A stretch of DNA of 5,894 nt. Origin: an uncultured Erysipelotrichaceae bacterium. Its GTDB lineage: Bacteria; Bacillota_I; Bacilli_A; RF39; UBA660. Both the position numbers and the translations under genes were made by a program. Of this stretch, positions 1-5,495 are shown piece after piece. The stretch's first letter is position 1, and each line of letters starts with the position of its first letter. Where the stretch lies: positions 1 through 5,894 of the forward strand of contig CACZQD010000107.1 of NCBI GenBank assembly GCA_902783215.1, read 5' to 3'. Below the pieces are notes generated by a model. It did not search any database. It was given only the letters and a program-made list of their open reading frames with translations, and was not told the origin of the DNA.

Positions 1-489
1 CAATATTTTAAATTGAAAGCATTTTATAAAGCAAGACTACATTATATAGATCTAATTTTGCCATATTATTTAAAAAGTTTAGAAATATTAGTTGAGCATT
101 ATACCGTTCCAATAGCGCTTAGTAAAAGTATAAATACTGCTCCTAAAGTATTTCAAAAAGGATTACAAAAATTAGTTGATAAGATAGATCAAGGTGACTC
201 GTCAATTCAACCGTATATAGACTTTGCAAATGAATATCCGGTTAGAGACTCAATGCGTATGATGAGACTTTTATATCGTTTAAGTTTAGGTAATCAAAAT
301 GAAAAACACGAACAAATTATGCAATTTTCTAAAACAGTTTCATCATTACAAAGTAAAGCAAGAGAAATTAAGTATGCAGAGAGATTAGAACACATAGAAA
401 AACAAACAATGATTATGTTATTTGGAACAGGTGGCGTAGTTATGGCTATATTATTTATTTCTATGTCAATTTTAATGAATAGTTATTGA
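1..489 (+). CDS. TadB/TadC-like type II secretion system F-family membrane protein (5' end missing)
   Basis: Inferred role: inner-membrane platform protein of a Tad/type IV pilus-like machine, which couples a cytoplasmic assembly ATPase to pilin extraction. The frame is open to the window edge (codons for Q-Y-F-K precede the TTG at 13), so this is the C-terminal 162 residues of a longer protein and the TTG is not a real start. What is seen: a long helical soluble region beginning with LPYYLKSLEILVEHYTVPIA, a pattern like the start of a T2SF domain (L-P-x-x-L followed by an amphipathic helix). A charged segment rich in K, E and R follows (KAREIKYAERLEHIEKQ), then a final membrane helix of about 20 residues (MIMLFGTGGVVMAILFISMS) and a very short tail. 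This layout fits TadB/TadC, where the F domain precedes C-terminal membrane segments. The TGA stop overlaps the -35 box of the next gene's promoter. The choice between TadB and TadC, and the family itself, would need a profile search. Confidence 0.6.
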   Translation, partial: QYFKLKAFYKARLHYIDLILPYYLKSLEILVEHYTVPIALSKSINTAPKVFQKGLQKLVDKIDQGDSSIQPYIDFANEYPVRDSMRMMRLLYRLSLGNQNEKHEQIMQFSKTVSSLQSKAREIKYAERLEHIEKQTMIMLFGTGGVVMAILFISMSILMNSY

Positions 490-514
490 CAAAAAAAAAT
501 ATATATAGTAAAAT
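486..514 (+). promoter_or_regulatory. Sigma-A type promoter of the small pilin-like gene
   Basis: A perfect -35 box TTGACA (486-491) is followed by a 17-base spacer and the -10 box TAAAAT (509-514, five of six consensus bases). The spacer ends in TATAG, as in the other three promoters of this window. The -35 box overlaps the stop codon of the upstream gene. The untranslated leader is longer here (39 bases from the -10 to the start codon) than at the other three promoters (24-25 bases). Confidence 0.8.
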
Positions 515-553
515 TATAGTGAAATAATTAAAAAAATAGAGGAGGATGATTAA

Positions 554-811
554 ATGAAAGAAGCAGCTGGAGAAGCAAATATGACAGTAATAACAATAGT
601 ATTAATAGCAATAGTGTTGGGAGTTGGAATCATAATAGTTCCACGAATGATGAACAAAACATCAGCAAGTGCATGTTGTACTAATGATGGTGGGATATGG
701 AAAGATGGTAAATGTTACCATTCTAAAGATTGTTCGGTTTCAAACGGTACCACTACTTGTACCGGAAATGGGTACACACCAATATGTAAAGGAGAAGGTG
801 CTGATGAATAG
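554..811 (+). CDS. Small single-helix, cysteine-rich pilin-like protein
   Basis: An 85-residue protein with a short polar N-terminus (MKEAAGEANM), one hydrophobic helix at about residues 11-30 (TVITIVLIAIVLGVGIIIVP), and a small outside domain with six cysteines at 41, 42, 54, 60, 69 and 78 and many G, T and S residues. The size, the N-terminal helix preceded by a Gly, and the position right after a TadC-like gene suggest a Flp-type or type IV pilin-like subunit. There is no clear prepilin peptidase site: the Gly6-Glu7 pair lies just before the helix, but no Glu sits at +5 inside it. The start is fixed by GGAGG at 541-545, eight bases before ATG. The gene is a single transcription unit, with a strong promoter at 486-514 and a likely terminator at 882-909, as expected for an abundant subunit. 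The paired cysteines suggest disulfide stabilisation. The function is inferred; a small secreted membrane-anchored protein of another type is possible. Confidence 0.75.
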   Translation: MKEAAGEANMTVITIVLIAIVLGVGIIIVPRMMNKTSASACCTNDGGIWKDGKCYHSKDCSVSNGTTTCTGNGYTPICKGEGADE

Positions 812-825
812 ATTGATGACAAAAA

Positions 826-855
826 AAGATGCATAAATGATGGATGTATCATCTT
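826..855 (+). other. Imperfect hairpin in the 3' untranslated region of the pilin-like gene
   Basis: AAGATG (826-831) pairs with CATCTT (850-855), and after one bulged C at 832 the stem continues as ATA (833-835) with TAT (847-849). This gives nine base pairs around an 11-base loop. It begins 14 bases after the stop codon. It has no U-tract of its own, so it is not a terminator by itself; it could protect the 3' end of the message. Confidence 0.4.
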
Positions 856-881
856 ATTGAAGTTATCAGTGATTATAAAGG

Positions 882-909
882 AAGTGATAAAAATAGTCAC
901 TTTTTTTTT
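882..909 (+). terminator. Likely intrinsic terminator after the pilin-like gene
   Basis: AAGTGA (882-887) is the exact reverse complement of TCACTT (897-902), with a nine-base loop, and the stem runs into nine consecutive T residues (901-909). The stem is short and AT-rich, which is normal in such a genome. It separates the 554-811 gene from the 971-2077 pair, which has its own promoter just downstream. Confidence 0.6.
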
Positions 910-916
910 ATTTCCA

Positions 917-945
917 TTGTAAAAAAACTAATTTTATAGTAAACT
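917..945 (+). promoter_or_regulatory. Probable promoter of the TadE-like gene pair
   Basis: TTGTAA (917-922), a 17-base spacer ending in TATAG, and TAAACT (940-945). Each box matches four of six consensus bases, so it is the weakest of the four by consensus. It lies only eight bases after the terminator T-run and has the same TATAG-TANNNT arrangement as the others. The start codon follows 25 bases after the -10 box. Confidence 0.6.
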
Positions 946-970
946 ATAAATAGTAAGGCTAGGTGATATA

Positions 971-1504
971 GTGAAACAAAGTATTGGATATACTGTATCT
1001 TTAAATATTGTAATAGTCTTTATAGTAATTGTATTTGCTTTTATAGGTGGATCTATTAGTTATTATAAGGCTTATAAAGTAAATAATGTAATTGAAGACT
1101 CTATTGAAAAATATGAGGGATTTAATGAATTATCAAAGAAAGATATTGAAATGAAATTATCATCTCTTGGCTATGATAGGAGTTTTGTAAATTGTGGAAA
1201 AAGAAATGTAAAAGCTGATAGTAGTGATAATAAGCAATTAATAGATAAAGTATCTGGTTCTGGAGAAGGTTATTGTGTTTATTATAATGTTTTGGAATGT
1301 GCAAGTTATCAAAAAGAGACAATTAAAACAGGGGCAAGTGTATTAACAGAAGGTTCTAGCACGCAGTATTGTAAAGCTAAGTATTATAATTATATTATTA
1401 AAACATATTTAAGATTTCAAATTCCAATTGTTAATAGGGTGCTAAAAATTCCTGTTTATACTAAGACCAATTCAATATATGCTTGTTATGGTGGTCAGTG
1501 TTAG
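971..1504 (+). CDS. TadE-like single-helix minor pilin candidate, first of a tandem pair
   Basis: A 177-residue protein starting at GTG with AGGTG at 961-965. The N-terminus is short and polar, followed by a membrane helix at about residues 9-29 (SLNIVIVFIVIVFAFIGGSI), then YYKAYKVNN and a mostly beta-like outside domain. It carries six cysteines (75, 102, 110, 134, 172, 177). The downstream protein shares the same plan: helix, (Y/F)xKA(Y/F)KxxN, a Y-(E/D)-G turn, an L-x-S-(L/I)-G-Y segment, a C...GYC pair, and a C-terminal TY-x-x-F-x-IP...IPVY-x-x-T motif. Single N-terminal helix proteins of this size next to TadC- and TadZ-like genes fit TadE/TadF-type pseudopilins, but the Glu of the usual prepilin signal is absent, so the assignment is by layout and context. 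It is co-transcribed with 1517-2077 (12-base gap). It could instead be a lineage-specific surface protein. Confidence 0.6.
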   Translation: MKQSIGYTVSLNIVIVFIVIVFAFIGGSISYYKAYKVNNVIEDSIEKYEGFNELSKKDIEMKLSSLGYDRSFVNCGKRNVKADSSDNKQLIDKVSGSGEGYCVYYNVLECASYQKETIKTGASVLTEGSSTQYCKAKYYNYIIKTYLRFQIPIVNRVLKIPVYTKTNSIYACYGGQC

Positions 1505-1516
1505 GGGTGATTATTA

Positions 1517-2077
1517 ATGAATGAATCTATAGGCGGATCTATTTTATTAAATATAGTTATTATTATTGTTGGTGCTTTAATAGCTGTTTTTACAGCATCT
1601 TTTGCGTATTCAAAAGCTTTTAAGGCAAAAAACATAATAATAGATACAATTAATGATTATGATGGTGATATAACTCACTCAATTTTTTATGGCCATCAGA
1701 TTATTTATGAAGAAGATGAAATTATTAAAGAAATAGATAATCAATTAGATAGTATTGGTTATCGTAAAACCAATATAAAGTGTAATAATCGGCACAATGG
1801 AGAATTAGTATATCCTTCAGAGCCATATTCTGGAGCTTCTACATCATTATATTATAGAAAAAATAAAGGTTATTGTATTTATAGGATAAAGCAAACAAAT
1901 AGTATGGGAAGTGAAAGCTATTATTATGAAGTAGAAACTTATATGTATTTTGATATTCCATTGTTTGATTTTAAAATACCTGTTTATGGTCAAACTAAGT
2001 CATACCAACCAAATCCTAAAAACATATTAGAAGATGAAGAAGAAACTACTGATATAGAAAATACAGATGATATATAA
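1517..2077 (+). CDS. TadE-like single-helix minor pilin candidate, second of a tandem pair
   Basis: A 186-residue paralogue of the preceding gene product, recognisable from end to end. The membrane helix is at about residues 8-28, followed by FAYSKAFKAKN, DYDG, LDSIGY, a conserved cysteine pair (89 and 120, the latter in GYC), and TYMYFDIP...FKIPVYGQT near the end. It keeps only two of the six cysteines of its neighbour, and these two align with C75 and C102 there, so they are the likely conserved disulfide. It ends in an acidic tail (about residues 171-186, rich in E and D) that the first copy lacks. The ATG at 1517 has a GGGGTGA site overlapping the stop of the upstream gene. Probable role: minor subunit of the surface filament, anchored in the membrane with the C-terminal domain outside. 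No exact function can be read. Confidence 0.6.
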   Translation: MNESIGGSILLNIVIIIVGALIAVFTASFAYSKAFKAKNIIIDTINDYDGDITHSIFYGHQIIYEEDEIIKEIDNQLDSIGYRKTNIKCNNRHNGELVYPSEPYSGASTSLYYRKNKGYCIYRIKQTNSMGSESYYYEVETYMYFDIPLFDFKIPVYGQTKSYQPNPKNILEDEEETTDIENTDDI

Positions 2078-2089
2078 TTATAAGAATCA

Positions 2090-2118
2090 TTGAATTATTT
2101 GTTATTTTATAGTATTAT
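2090..2118 (+). promoter_or_regulatory. Promoter of the TadZ-like/VirB2-like operon
   Basis: TTGAAT (2090-2095, four of six bases), a 17-base spacer ending in TATAG, and TATTAT (2113-2118, five of six). The start codon follows after 24 bases, exactly as at the promoter of the last gene. No terminator is visible between 2077 and this promoter, so read-through from the upstream pair is possible. Confidence 0.7.
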
Positions 2119-2142
2119 ATAAATAAGAATAGAGGGATATAT

Positions 2143-3075
2143 ATGAATATAGTAATTGCAAATCAATTTAGTAATCTAATTAAAAACGCTGGAATTGGAA
2201 ATCAAGAATATGTTGGATTATATGATGTTAATGAGCTTGGAAATAGTTTTAGATTAGTTCAATTTGACACTTTAATAATCGATGTAACAGCTGTTAAAAA
2301 CTATAATGATGCATCAGTATTTAAACAGTTAACAAATTATATAAGTGCTGAAAAAATAATATTACTTTTAGATAATAATTGTATCAATGACACCTATTTA
2401 AACTCGTTAGTTAGTATTGGAATATATAATTTTGCTAAAGATATAAATGGACTTGTACAATTAATTAATAAGCGAAATGGATATGCTGATGTTGCTGGAT
2501 ATACAGCAAATGATAGTGTTTCAGAATATTCGTCAGATGCTTTACCAGAAAATGCTAAAAGACATTGTAAAGTTATAGGGTTTGAAAATGTTACTAGACA
2601 TGCAGGTTCAACTACTTTAGTAGCAGCACTTGTAAATTTATTAAAAAAGAAGTATAATGTTATTGGTATTGAAGTTGATTCAGTTGATTTTTCATTTTTT
2701 AAAAATGATAATCTTGTATCAACTATCAGTAATAAGATCAATTATTTAGTCAATAAAAATGAATCTATGGATATTATTTTAATTGATACAAATGGTAGTG
2801 AAAAAGCGATAGATGTTTGTGATGAGATAATCTATTTAGTAGAGCCTACTACATTAAAAATAAATAAATTAATATTAGCTAAACCAACTGTTTTTAACGA
2901 TTTATTTGATAAGAAAGTTGTTCTTAATCGTTCTGCTTTAAGTAAATGGGATGTTGCGGAATTTGAAAATGAATCACGTATTAAAGTTTTCTATACATTA
3001 CCACTTATTAATGAAAGAGATAATAAAGATTCTAATTTAGTTAAGTTTGCATCTAAATTGGGATTTAAGATATAG
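2143..3075 (+). CDS. CpaE/TadZ-like protein with receiver-like domain and degenerate MinD/ParA-type ATPase domain
   Basis: A 310-residue soluble protein with two parts. Residues 1 to about 112 have the alternating strand-helix pattern of a receiver-like domain (NIVIA, FDTLIIDVTA with D47 at the end of the third strand, KIILLLD, IGIYNFAKD). A linker at about 113-140 follows. Residues 141-310 look like a MinD/ParA fold: KVIGFENV then TRHAGSTTL at the P-loop position (151-159), YNVIGIEVD (171-179), DIILIDTNG as a Walker B-like strand (210-218), DEIIYLVEPTT (227-237), VVLNRS (259-264) and TLPLINER (285-292). The P-loop lysine is replaced by Ser156. This architecture is typical of CpaE/TadZ, which place Tad pili in the cell; at 310 residues it is shorter than many relatives. 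It starts at ATG with GAGGG at 2132-2136. It heads an operon with the VirB2-like genes (13-base gap), which links those to the Tad-like machinery. Nucleotide binding is uncertain. Confidence 0.7.
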   Translation: MNIVIANQFSNLIKNAGIGNQEYVGLYDVNELGNSFRLVQFDTLIIDVTAVKNYNDASVFKQLTNYISAEKIILLLDNNCINDTYLNSLVSIGIYNFAKDINGLVQLINKRNGYADVAGYTANDSVSEYSSDALPENAKRHCKVIGFENVTRHAGSTTLVAALVNLLKKKYNVIGIEVDSVDFSFFKNDNLVSTISNKINYLVNKNESMDIILIDTNGSEKAIDVCDEIIYLVEPTTLKINKLILAKPTVFNDLFDKKVVLNRSALSKWDVAEFENESRIKVFYTLPLINERDNKDSNLVKFASKLGFKI

Positions 3076-3077
3076 TT

Positions 3078-3082
3078 AGGAG
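3078..3082 (+). promoter_or_regulatory. Ribosome binding site that fixes the start of the first VirB2-like gene
   Basis: AGGAG lies six bases before the ATG at 3089 but only three before an in-frame TTG at 3086, so the ATG is the start. Confidence 0.75.
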
Positions 3083-3088
3083 AATTTG

Positions 3089-3505
3089 ATGAAAAAGAAG
3101 ATCAAATATTTATTAACATTCATTACACTGTTTTTGATTCAAAATAGTAGTGTATTAGCATATTCTAATTATTCAAAAGGAAAATTAAGTTGTGGTAATG
3201 GAATGATTACCAATATTCCTACAATGATACCTAGAACAGTAAATATTGTATATATGGCTTTACAAATTGCAGTACCTGTTTTATTAGTTATATTTGGTTC
3301 AATAGATTTAATAAAAGCTATATCATCTGGAAAAGAAGATGATATGAAGAAGGCTCAAGCAACTTTAATACGTAGAATAGTTACAGGTGTTTTAGTGTTT
3401 TTTATCTTTGTAATAGTTAAATTATTGGTAAATGCTTTTGGAAATCATAAAGCTAATGTTGTTAATTGCATGAATTGTTTTATTAATAACTCGTGCAAAA
3501 AATAG
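3089..3505 (+). CDS. VirB2/TrbC-like two-helix pilin candidate, paralogue 1
   Basis: A 138-residue protein with a signal peptide (KKKIKY, hydrophobic core, likely cut after VLA at residue 24), a short outside segment with Cys35 in a CGN motif, and two membrane helices (about 51-77 and 97-117) joined by a charged loop SGKEDDMKKAQ. The C-terminal tail carries NCMNCF (Cys127 and Cys130) and Cys136. Cleaved signal, two helices with a short cytoplasmic polar loop, and both ends outside is the plan of VirB2/TrbC pilins of type IV secretion systems; length is also in their range. The cysteines at the two outside ends could be joined by disulfides. Its central part is 83 of 90 bases identical to the next gene, so the pair arose by a recent duplication or is kept alike by gene conversion. 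It is in the operon led by the TadZ-like gene. Family assignment is by topology and motif; another small two-helix membrane protein (holin-like) is less likely. Confidence 0.65.
   Translation: MKKKIKYLLTFITLFLIQNSSVLAYSNYSKGKLSCGNGMITNIPTMIPRTVNIVYMALQIAVPVLLVIFGSIDLIKAISSGKEDDMKKAQATLIRRIVTGVLVFFIFVIVKLLVNAFGNHKANVVNCMNCFINNSCKK
3269..3358 (+). repeat. Duplicated VirB2-like core, pair A, copy 1
   Basis: 90 bases that differ from 3701-3790 at seven positions by direct alignment without gaps. It encodes the end of helix 1 and the charged loop. The sequences on either side diverge strongly. Confidence 0.85.
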
Positions 3506-3514
3506 GAGGTTAAA

Positions 3515-3946
3515 ATGCGTAAAAAAATCAAATATTTATATACCTTTCTATGTGTGAATTTACTTATGCTTCCAGTAATTGTAAATGCTAAAGTAGACAA
3601 AGTAGGTTGTGGTAATGATCATCAAGGGTTACAAGGAAAATATAAAGTTCCAGCTAAGTTACCTGAACTTACAACATTTGGTATAAGAATACTAGAAGTT
3701 GCAGTACCTGTTTTACTAGTTATATTGGGTTCGATTGATTTGATAAAAGCTATATCATCGGGAAAAGAAGATGATATGAAGAAAGCTCAAAATACATTAA
3801 TCAAAAGAATTATTGCAGCAGTAATTGTATTTTTTATCTTTGTAATTGTAAAATTAATAGTTCGAATTGTAGCAGGAACTGGCGCTGAAGGTATAATTGG
3901 ATGTGTAGATTGTTTTGTAAACAATAATGGTAGTTGTGTTAAGTGA
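3515..3946 (+). CDS. VirB2/TrbC-like two-helix pilin candidate, paralogue 2
   Basis: A 143-residue protein built like its upstream neighbour. The signal peptide is likely cut after VNA at residue 25, Cys32 lies in a GCGN motif, helices are at about 54-81 and 98-120, the loop SGKEDDMKKAQ is identical, and the C-terminal tail has CVDCF (Cys130 and Cys133) and Cys141. Compared with paralogue 1 the outside N-terminal segment is longer and more charged and the tail is richer in glycine, so the two differ mainly in exposed parts, which may reflect distinct partners or surface variation. The start ATG has AGGAGG at 3504-3509, which overlaps the upstream stop codon; the gap is nine bases, pointing to translational coupling. 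The TGA stop is followed at once by the ribosome binding site of the next gene, so TGA is a true stop here. Confidence 0.65.
   Translation: MRKKIKYLYTFLCVNLLMLPVIVNAKVDKVGCGNDHQGLQGKYKVPAKLPELTTFGIRILEVAVPVLLVILGSIDLIKAISSGKEDDMKKAQNTLIKRIIAAVIVFFIFVIVKLIVRIVAGTGAEGIIGCVDCFVNNNGSCVK
3701..3790 (+). repeat. Duplicated VirB2-like core, pair A, copy 2
   Basis: Partner of 3269-3358 with 83 of 90 identical bases. Most differences are at third codon positions, so the protein core is under selection. Confidence 0.85.
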
Positions 3947-3947
3947 T

Positions 3948-3952
3948 GGAGG
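3948..3952 (+). promoter_or_regulatory. Ribosome binding site that fixes the start of the third VirB2-like gene
   Basis: GGAGG lies seven bases before the ATG at 3960. An in-frame ATG at 3927 would add 11 residues before the signal peptide, overlap the previous gene by 20 bases, and has no such site. Confidence 0.85.
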
Positions 3953-3959
3953 TGAAAAA

Positions 3960-4358
3960 ATGAAAAAGATTAAATACTTATTAACAGGTGCTTTTACTTT
4001 TTTAGTTTCTATGCCAGTATTTGCAAAATGTGGTAAATCAGAAACCAATGCTTGTAGTACTATTGCATCTTGTATGGATAAAAAAATTCCAAATACAGTT
4101 CATACAGTTATTTTAGCTATTCAGATTATTGTTCCAATTTTATTAGTTATTTTTGGTATGATTGATTTAGTAAAGGCTGTTACAGCAGGAAAAGAAGATG
4201 AAATAAAAAAAGCTCAAGGTGTTTTAATTAGAAGATTAATTACTGGTGCTTTAGTTTTCTTTGTAATTGCAATAGTTAAACTTTTAGTAAGTTTTACTGG
4301 TGATTTTACAAACGGAATGACTAATTGTATGAATGCATTTTTAAATGGAGTGAAATAA
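3960..4358 (+). CDS. VirB2/TrbC-like two-helix pilin candidate, paralogue 3
   Basis: A 132-residue protein with a signal peptide (likely cut after VFA at residue 22), an outside N-terminal segment with three cysteines (24, 32, 38), helices at about 47-74 and 92-112, and the loop AGKEDEIKKAQ. The C-terminal tail reads NCMNAF: Cys123 is kept but the second tail cysteine found in the other three copies is Ala126, and there is no third one. In sequence it belongs with the fourth copy (VTAGKEDEIKKAQ loop, FGMIDLVKAV helix) and not with its two upstream neighbours (SSGKEDDMKKAQ, GSIDLIKAI). The stop codon overlaps the ATG of the next gene by one base (TAATG), so the two are translationally coupled. 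The role is inferred as a pilus or channel subunit of the envelope, as for the others. Confidence 0.65.
   Translation: MKKIKYLLTGAFTFLVSMPVFAKCGKSETNACSTIASCMDKKIPNTVHTVILAIQIIVPILLVIFGMIDLVKAVTAGKEDEIKKAQGVLIRRLITGALVFFVIAIVKLLVSFTGDFTNGMTNCMNAFLNGVK
4125..4217 (+). repeat. Duplicated VirB2-like core, pair B, copy 1
   Basis: 93 bases that differ from 5610-5702 at only five positions, without gaps. It encodes helix 1 and the charged loop. Confidence 0.85.
4347..4350 (+). promoter_or_regulatory. Ribosome binding site that fixes the start of the large surface protein
   Basis: GGAG, inside the end of the upstream gene, lies seven bases before the ATG at 4358. A TTG at 4325 in the same frame has no site and would add 11 residues unlike a normal N-terminus. 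Confidence 0.75.
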
Positions 4359-5440
4359 TGATAGATGTTTTAAAAAAAATGGATAAGAAATTTTTGATTA
4401 CAAGTGGTTTGCTAATTTTTATACCACTTTTGATTATTATAATACTTATGATTGTTCGTGGATGTTCAACAGGATCATCATATGAAAGCTATGAAGAAAA
4501 AATGATTAGTTCTGCTCAGCGCTATTTCGAATACCATGATGTATTACCAAATAAAGAAGGTAAAGAAGTGGTAGTTAATTTAGACGATTTAGTTGAAGAA
4601 GGATTAAAATCGCCAGAAAAAGTTGTAAATGATGCAACTTGTACAGGATCTGTAACTGCTAAGAAAAATGGTAAACAGTATTTTTATATTCCATACTTAG
4701 AATGCAAGGATTATACGACAGATTATATAATTAATCATTTAAAAAAAGATATAGTTAACAAGGAATCTGGTCTTTATAAAGTAGGAAATGAATATATTTA
4801 TAAAGGAAATAAAGTTAAGAATTATATATCATTTTTTGATACTTTATATCGTATAGTAAAAATTGATTCAAATGGAAATTTGAGATTAATAAAAAATACT
4901 AGAGAAGATGATCAAATATCTTGGGATGATCGATTCAATGTTTCGGCTGATGATAGTGTTGGAATTAATGACTATTATAATAGTTTAATTTATGATACAG
5001 TATGGAATACTTACCGTGATCAGAAATTGTTTACTCCTGAAATGAAGAAACATATGGTTGGTCATTCAGTGTGTTTAGATAAGAAAGCTGTAAGTGATAC
5101 TAGTGTCGAAGAAAAAACTTGTACAAATACTTTGAATAATCAATTTATCAGTATACCTTCTTTGTATGACTATTCACAAGCTAGTTATGATAAAGATTGT
5201 GTAAAAATAGGAGATGGGGCATGCGCTAACTATAATTATCTAGATGAGGTGATAACTTCATCTTGGACAATTAATGCTTCAAGTGATGATACTCATTCTG
5301 TTTATTACATTACTGGGTCATATGTTGATGTACAAGATGCCGTAAATTATAAGAATTATCATTGGGTTATTAGTATTAGTGGAAATGAATTGTATACTCA
5401 AGGAAAAGGAACTTTAGAAGATCCATATGTTATAAAATAA
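4358..5440 (+). CDS. Membrane-anchored pilin-like multidomain surface protein
   Basis: A 360-residue protein with a basic N-terminus (KKMDKK), one long membrane helix at about 13-33, and a large outside part with seven cysteines (36, 95, 116, 239, 255, 281, 289). Residues about 48-122 resemble a pilin-like domain of Gram-positive type IV pilin relatives: SSAQRYFEYHDVLP, a hydrophobic VVVNLDDLVEEG segment, then C95-TGSVT and YLECKDYTT. The next part (about 138-360) has LYRIVKIDSNGNLRLI, ISWDDRF, IPSLYDYSQAS, NYNYLDEV, SSWTIN and a terminal GKGTLEDPYVI, a pattern I recognise from large secreted proteins of uncultured gut Bacilli but cannot name. There is no prepilin signal: the helix is a plain anchor. 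VRGC at 33-36 resembles a lipobox only loosely. It sits within the VirB2-like gene set with a one-base overlap, so it is probably an assembled or tip-exposed component such as an adhesin or minor pilin. That role is inference. Confidence 0.6.
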   Translation: MIDVLKKMDKKFLITSGLLIFIPLLIIIILMIVRGCSTGSSYESYEEKMISSAQRYFEYHDVLPNKEGKEVVVNLDDLVEEGLKSPEKVVNDATCTGSVTAKKNGKQYFYIPYLECKDYTTDYIINHLKKDIVNKESGLYKVGNEYIYKGNKVKNYISFFDTLYRIVKIDSNGNLRLIKNTREDDQISWDDRFNVSADDSVGINDYYNSLIYDTVWNTYRDQKLFTPEMKKHMVGHSVCLDKKAVSDTSVEEKTCTNTLNNQFISIPSLYDYSQASYDKDCVKIGDGACANYNYLDEVITSSWTINASSDDTHSVYYITGSYVDVQDAVNYKNYHWVISISGNELYTQGKGTLEDPYVIK

Positions 5441-5442
5441 TA

Positions 5443-5471
5443 TTGACACTTAAAACTAAATATAGTATAAT
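5443..5471 (+). promoter_or_regulatory. Perfect-consensus promoter of the fourth VirB2-like gene
   Basis: TTGACA (5443-5448), a 17-base spacer ending in TATAG, and TATAAT (5466-5471): both boxes match consensus fully. It starts two bases after the stop codon of the upstream gene. The start codon follows after 24 bases. Confidence 0.88.
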
Positions 5472-5495
5472 TATTTTAGATTAGGAGGAATATAT

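Noticed and set aside
487..489. Idea that TGA encodes tryptophan, as in Mycoplasma
   Set aside because: TGA at 487-489 and 3944-3946 ends genes just where promoter or ribosome binding signals of the next gene lie, and tryptophans in the window are TGG.
816..836. Tiny open frame after the pilin-like gene stop (six codons)
   Set aside because: No ribosome binding site and too short to support.
715..900. Open frame on the minus strand over the end of the pilin-like gene and its 3' region
   Set aside because: No ribosome binding site and no recognisable protein pattern; it lies across a real gene, hairpins and the terminator.
1122..1322. Minus-strand open frame rich in H, Y and N
   Set aside because: Composition is that of an antisense reading of an AT-rich gene; no start signals.
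2394..2741. 115-codon open frame on the minus strand
   Set aside because: Fully inside the TadZ-like gene, which has clear domain patterns; the minus-strand product shows no family features.
3927..3959. Upstream ATG giving a longer third VirB2-like protein
   Set aside because: It would put 11 residues before a normal signal peptide and overlap the previous gene; GGAGG at 3948-3952 supports the ATG at 3960.
3854..4048. Minus-strand open frame across the junction of two VirB2-like genes
   Set aside because: It covers a stop, a ribosome binding site and a start on the + strand; no signals of its own.
4325..4357. TTG start giving a longer surface protein
   Set aside because: No ribosome binding site; the ATG at 4358 has GGAG at a good distance and a typical TAATG coupling with the upstream stop.
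4457..4468. Lipobox (V-R-G-C) in the large surface protein
   Set aside because: Arg at the -2 position is unusual for a lipobox and the helix before it is long enough to be a plain membrane anchor; left as a weak possibility.
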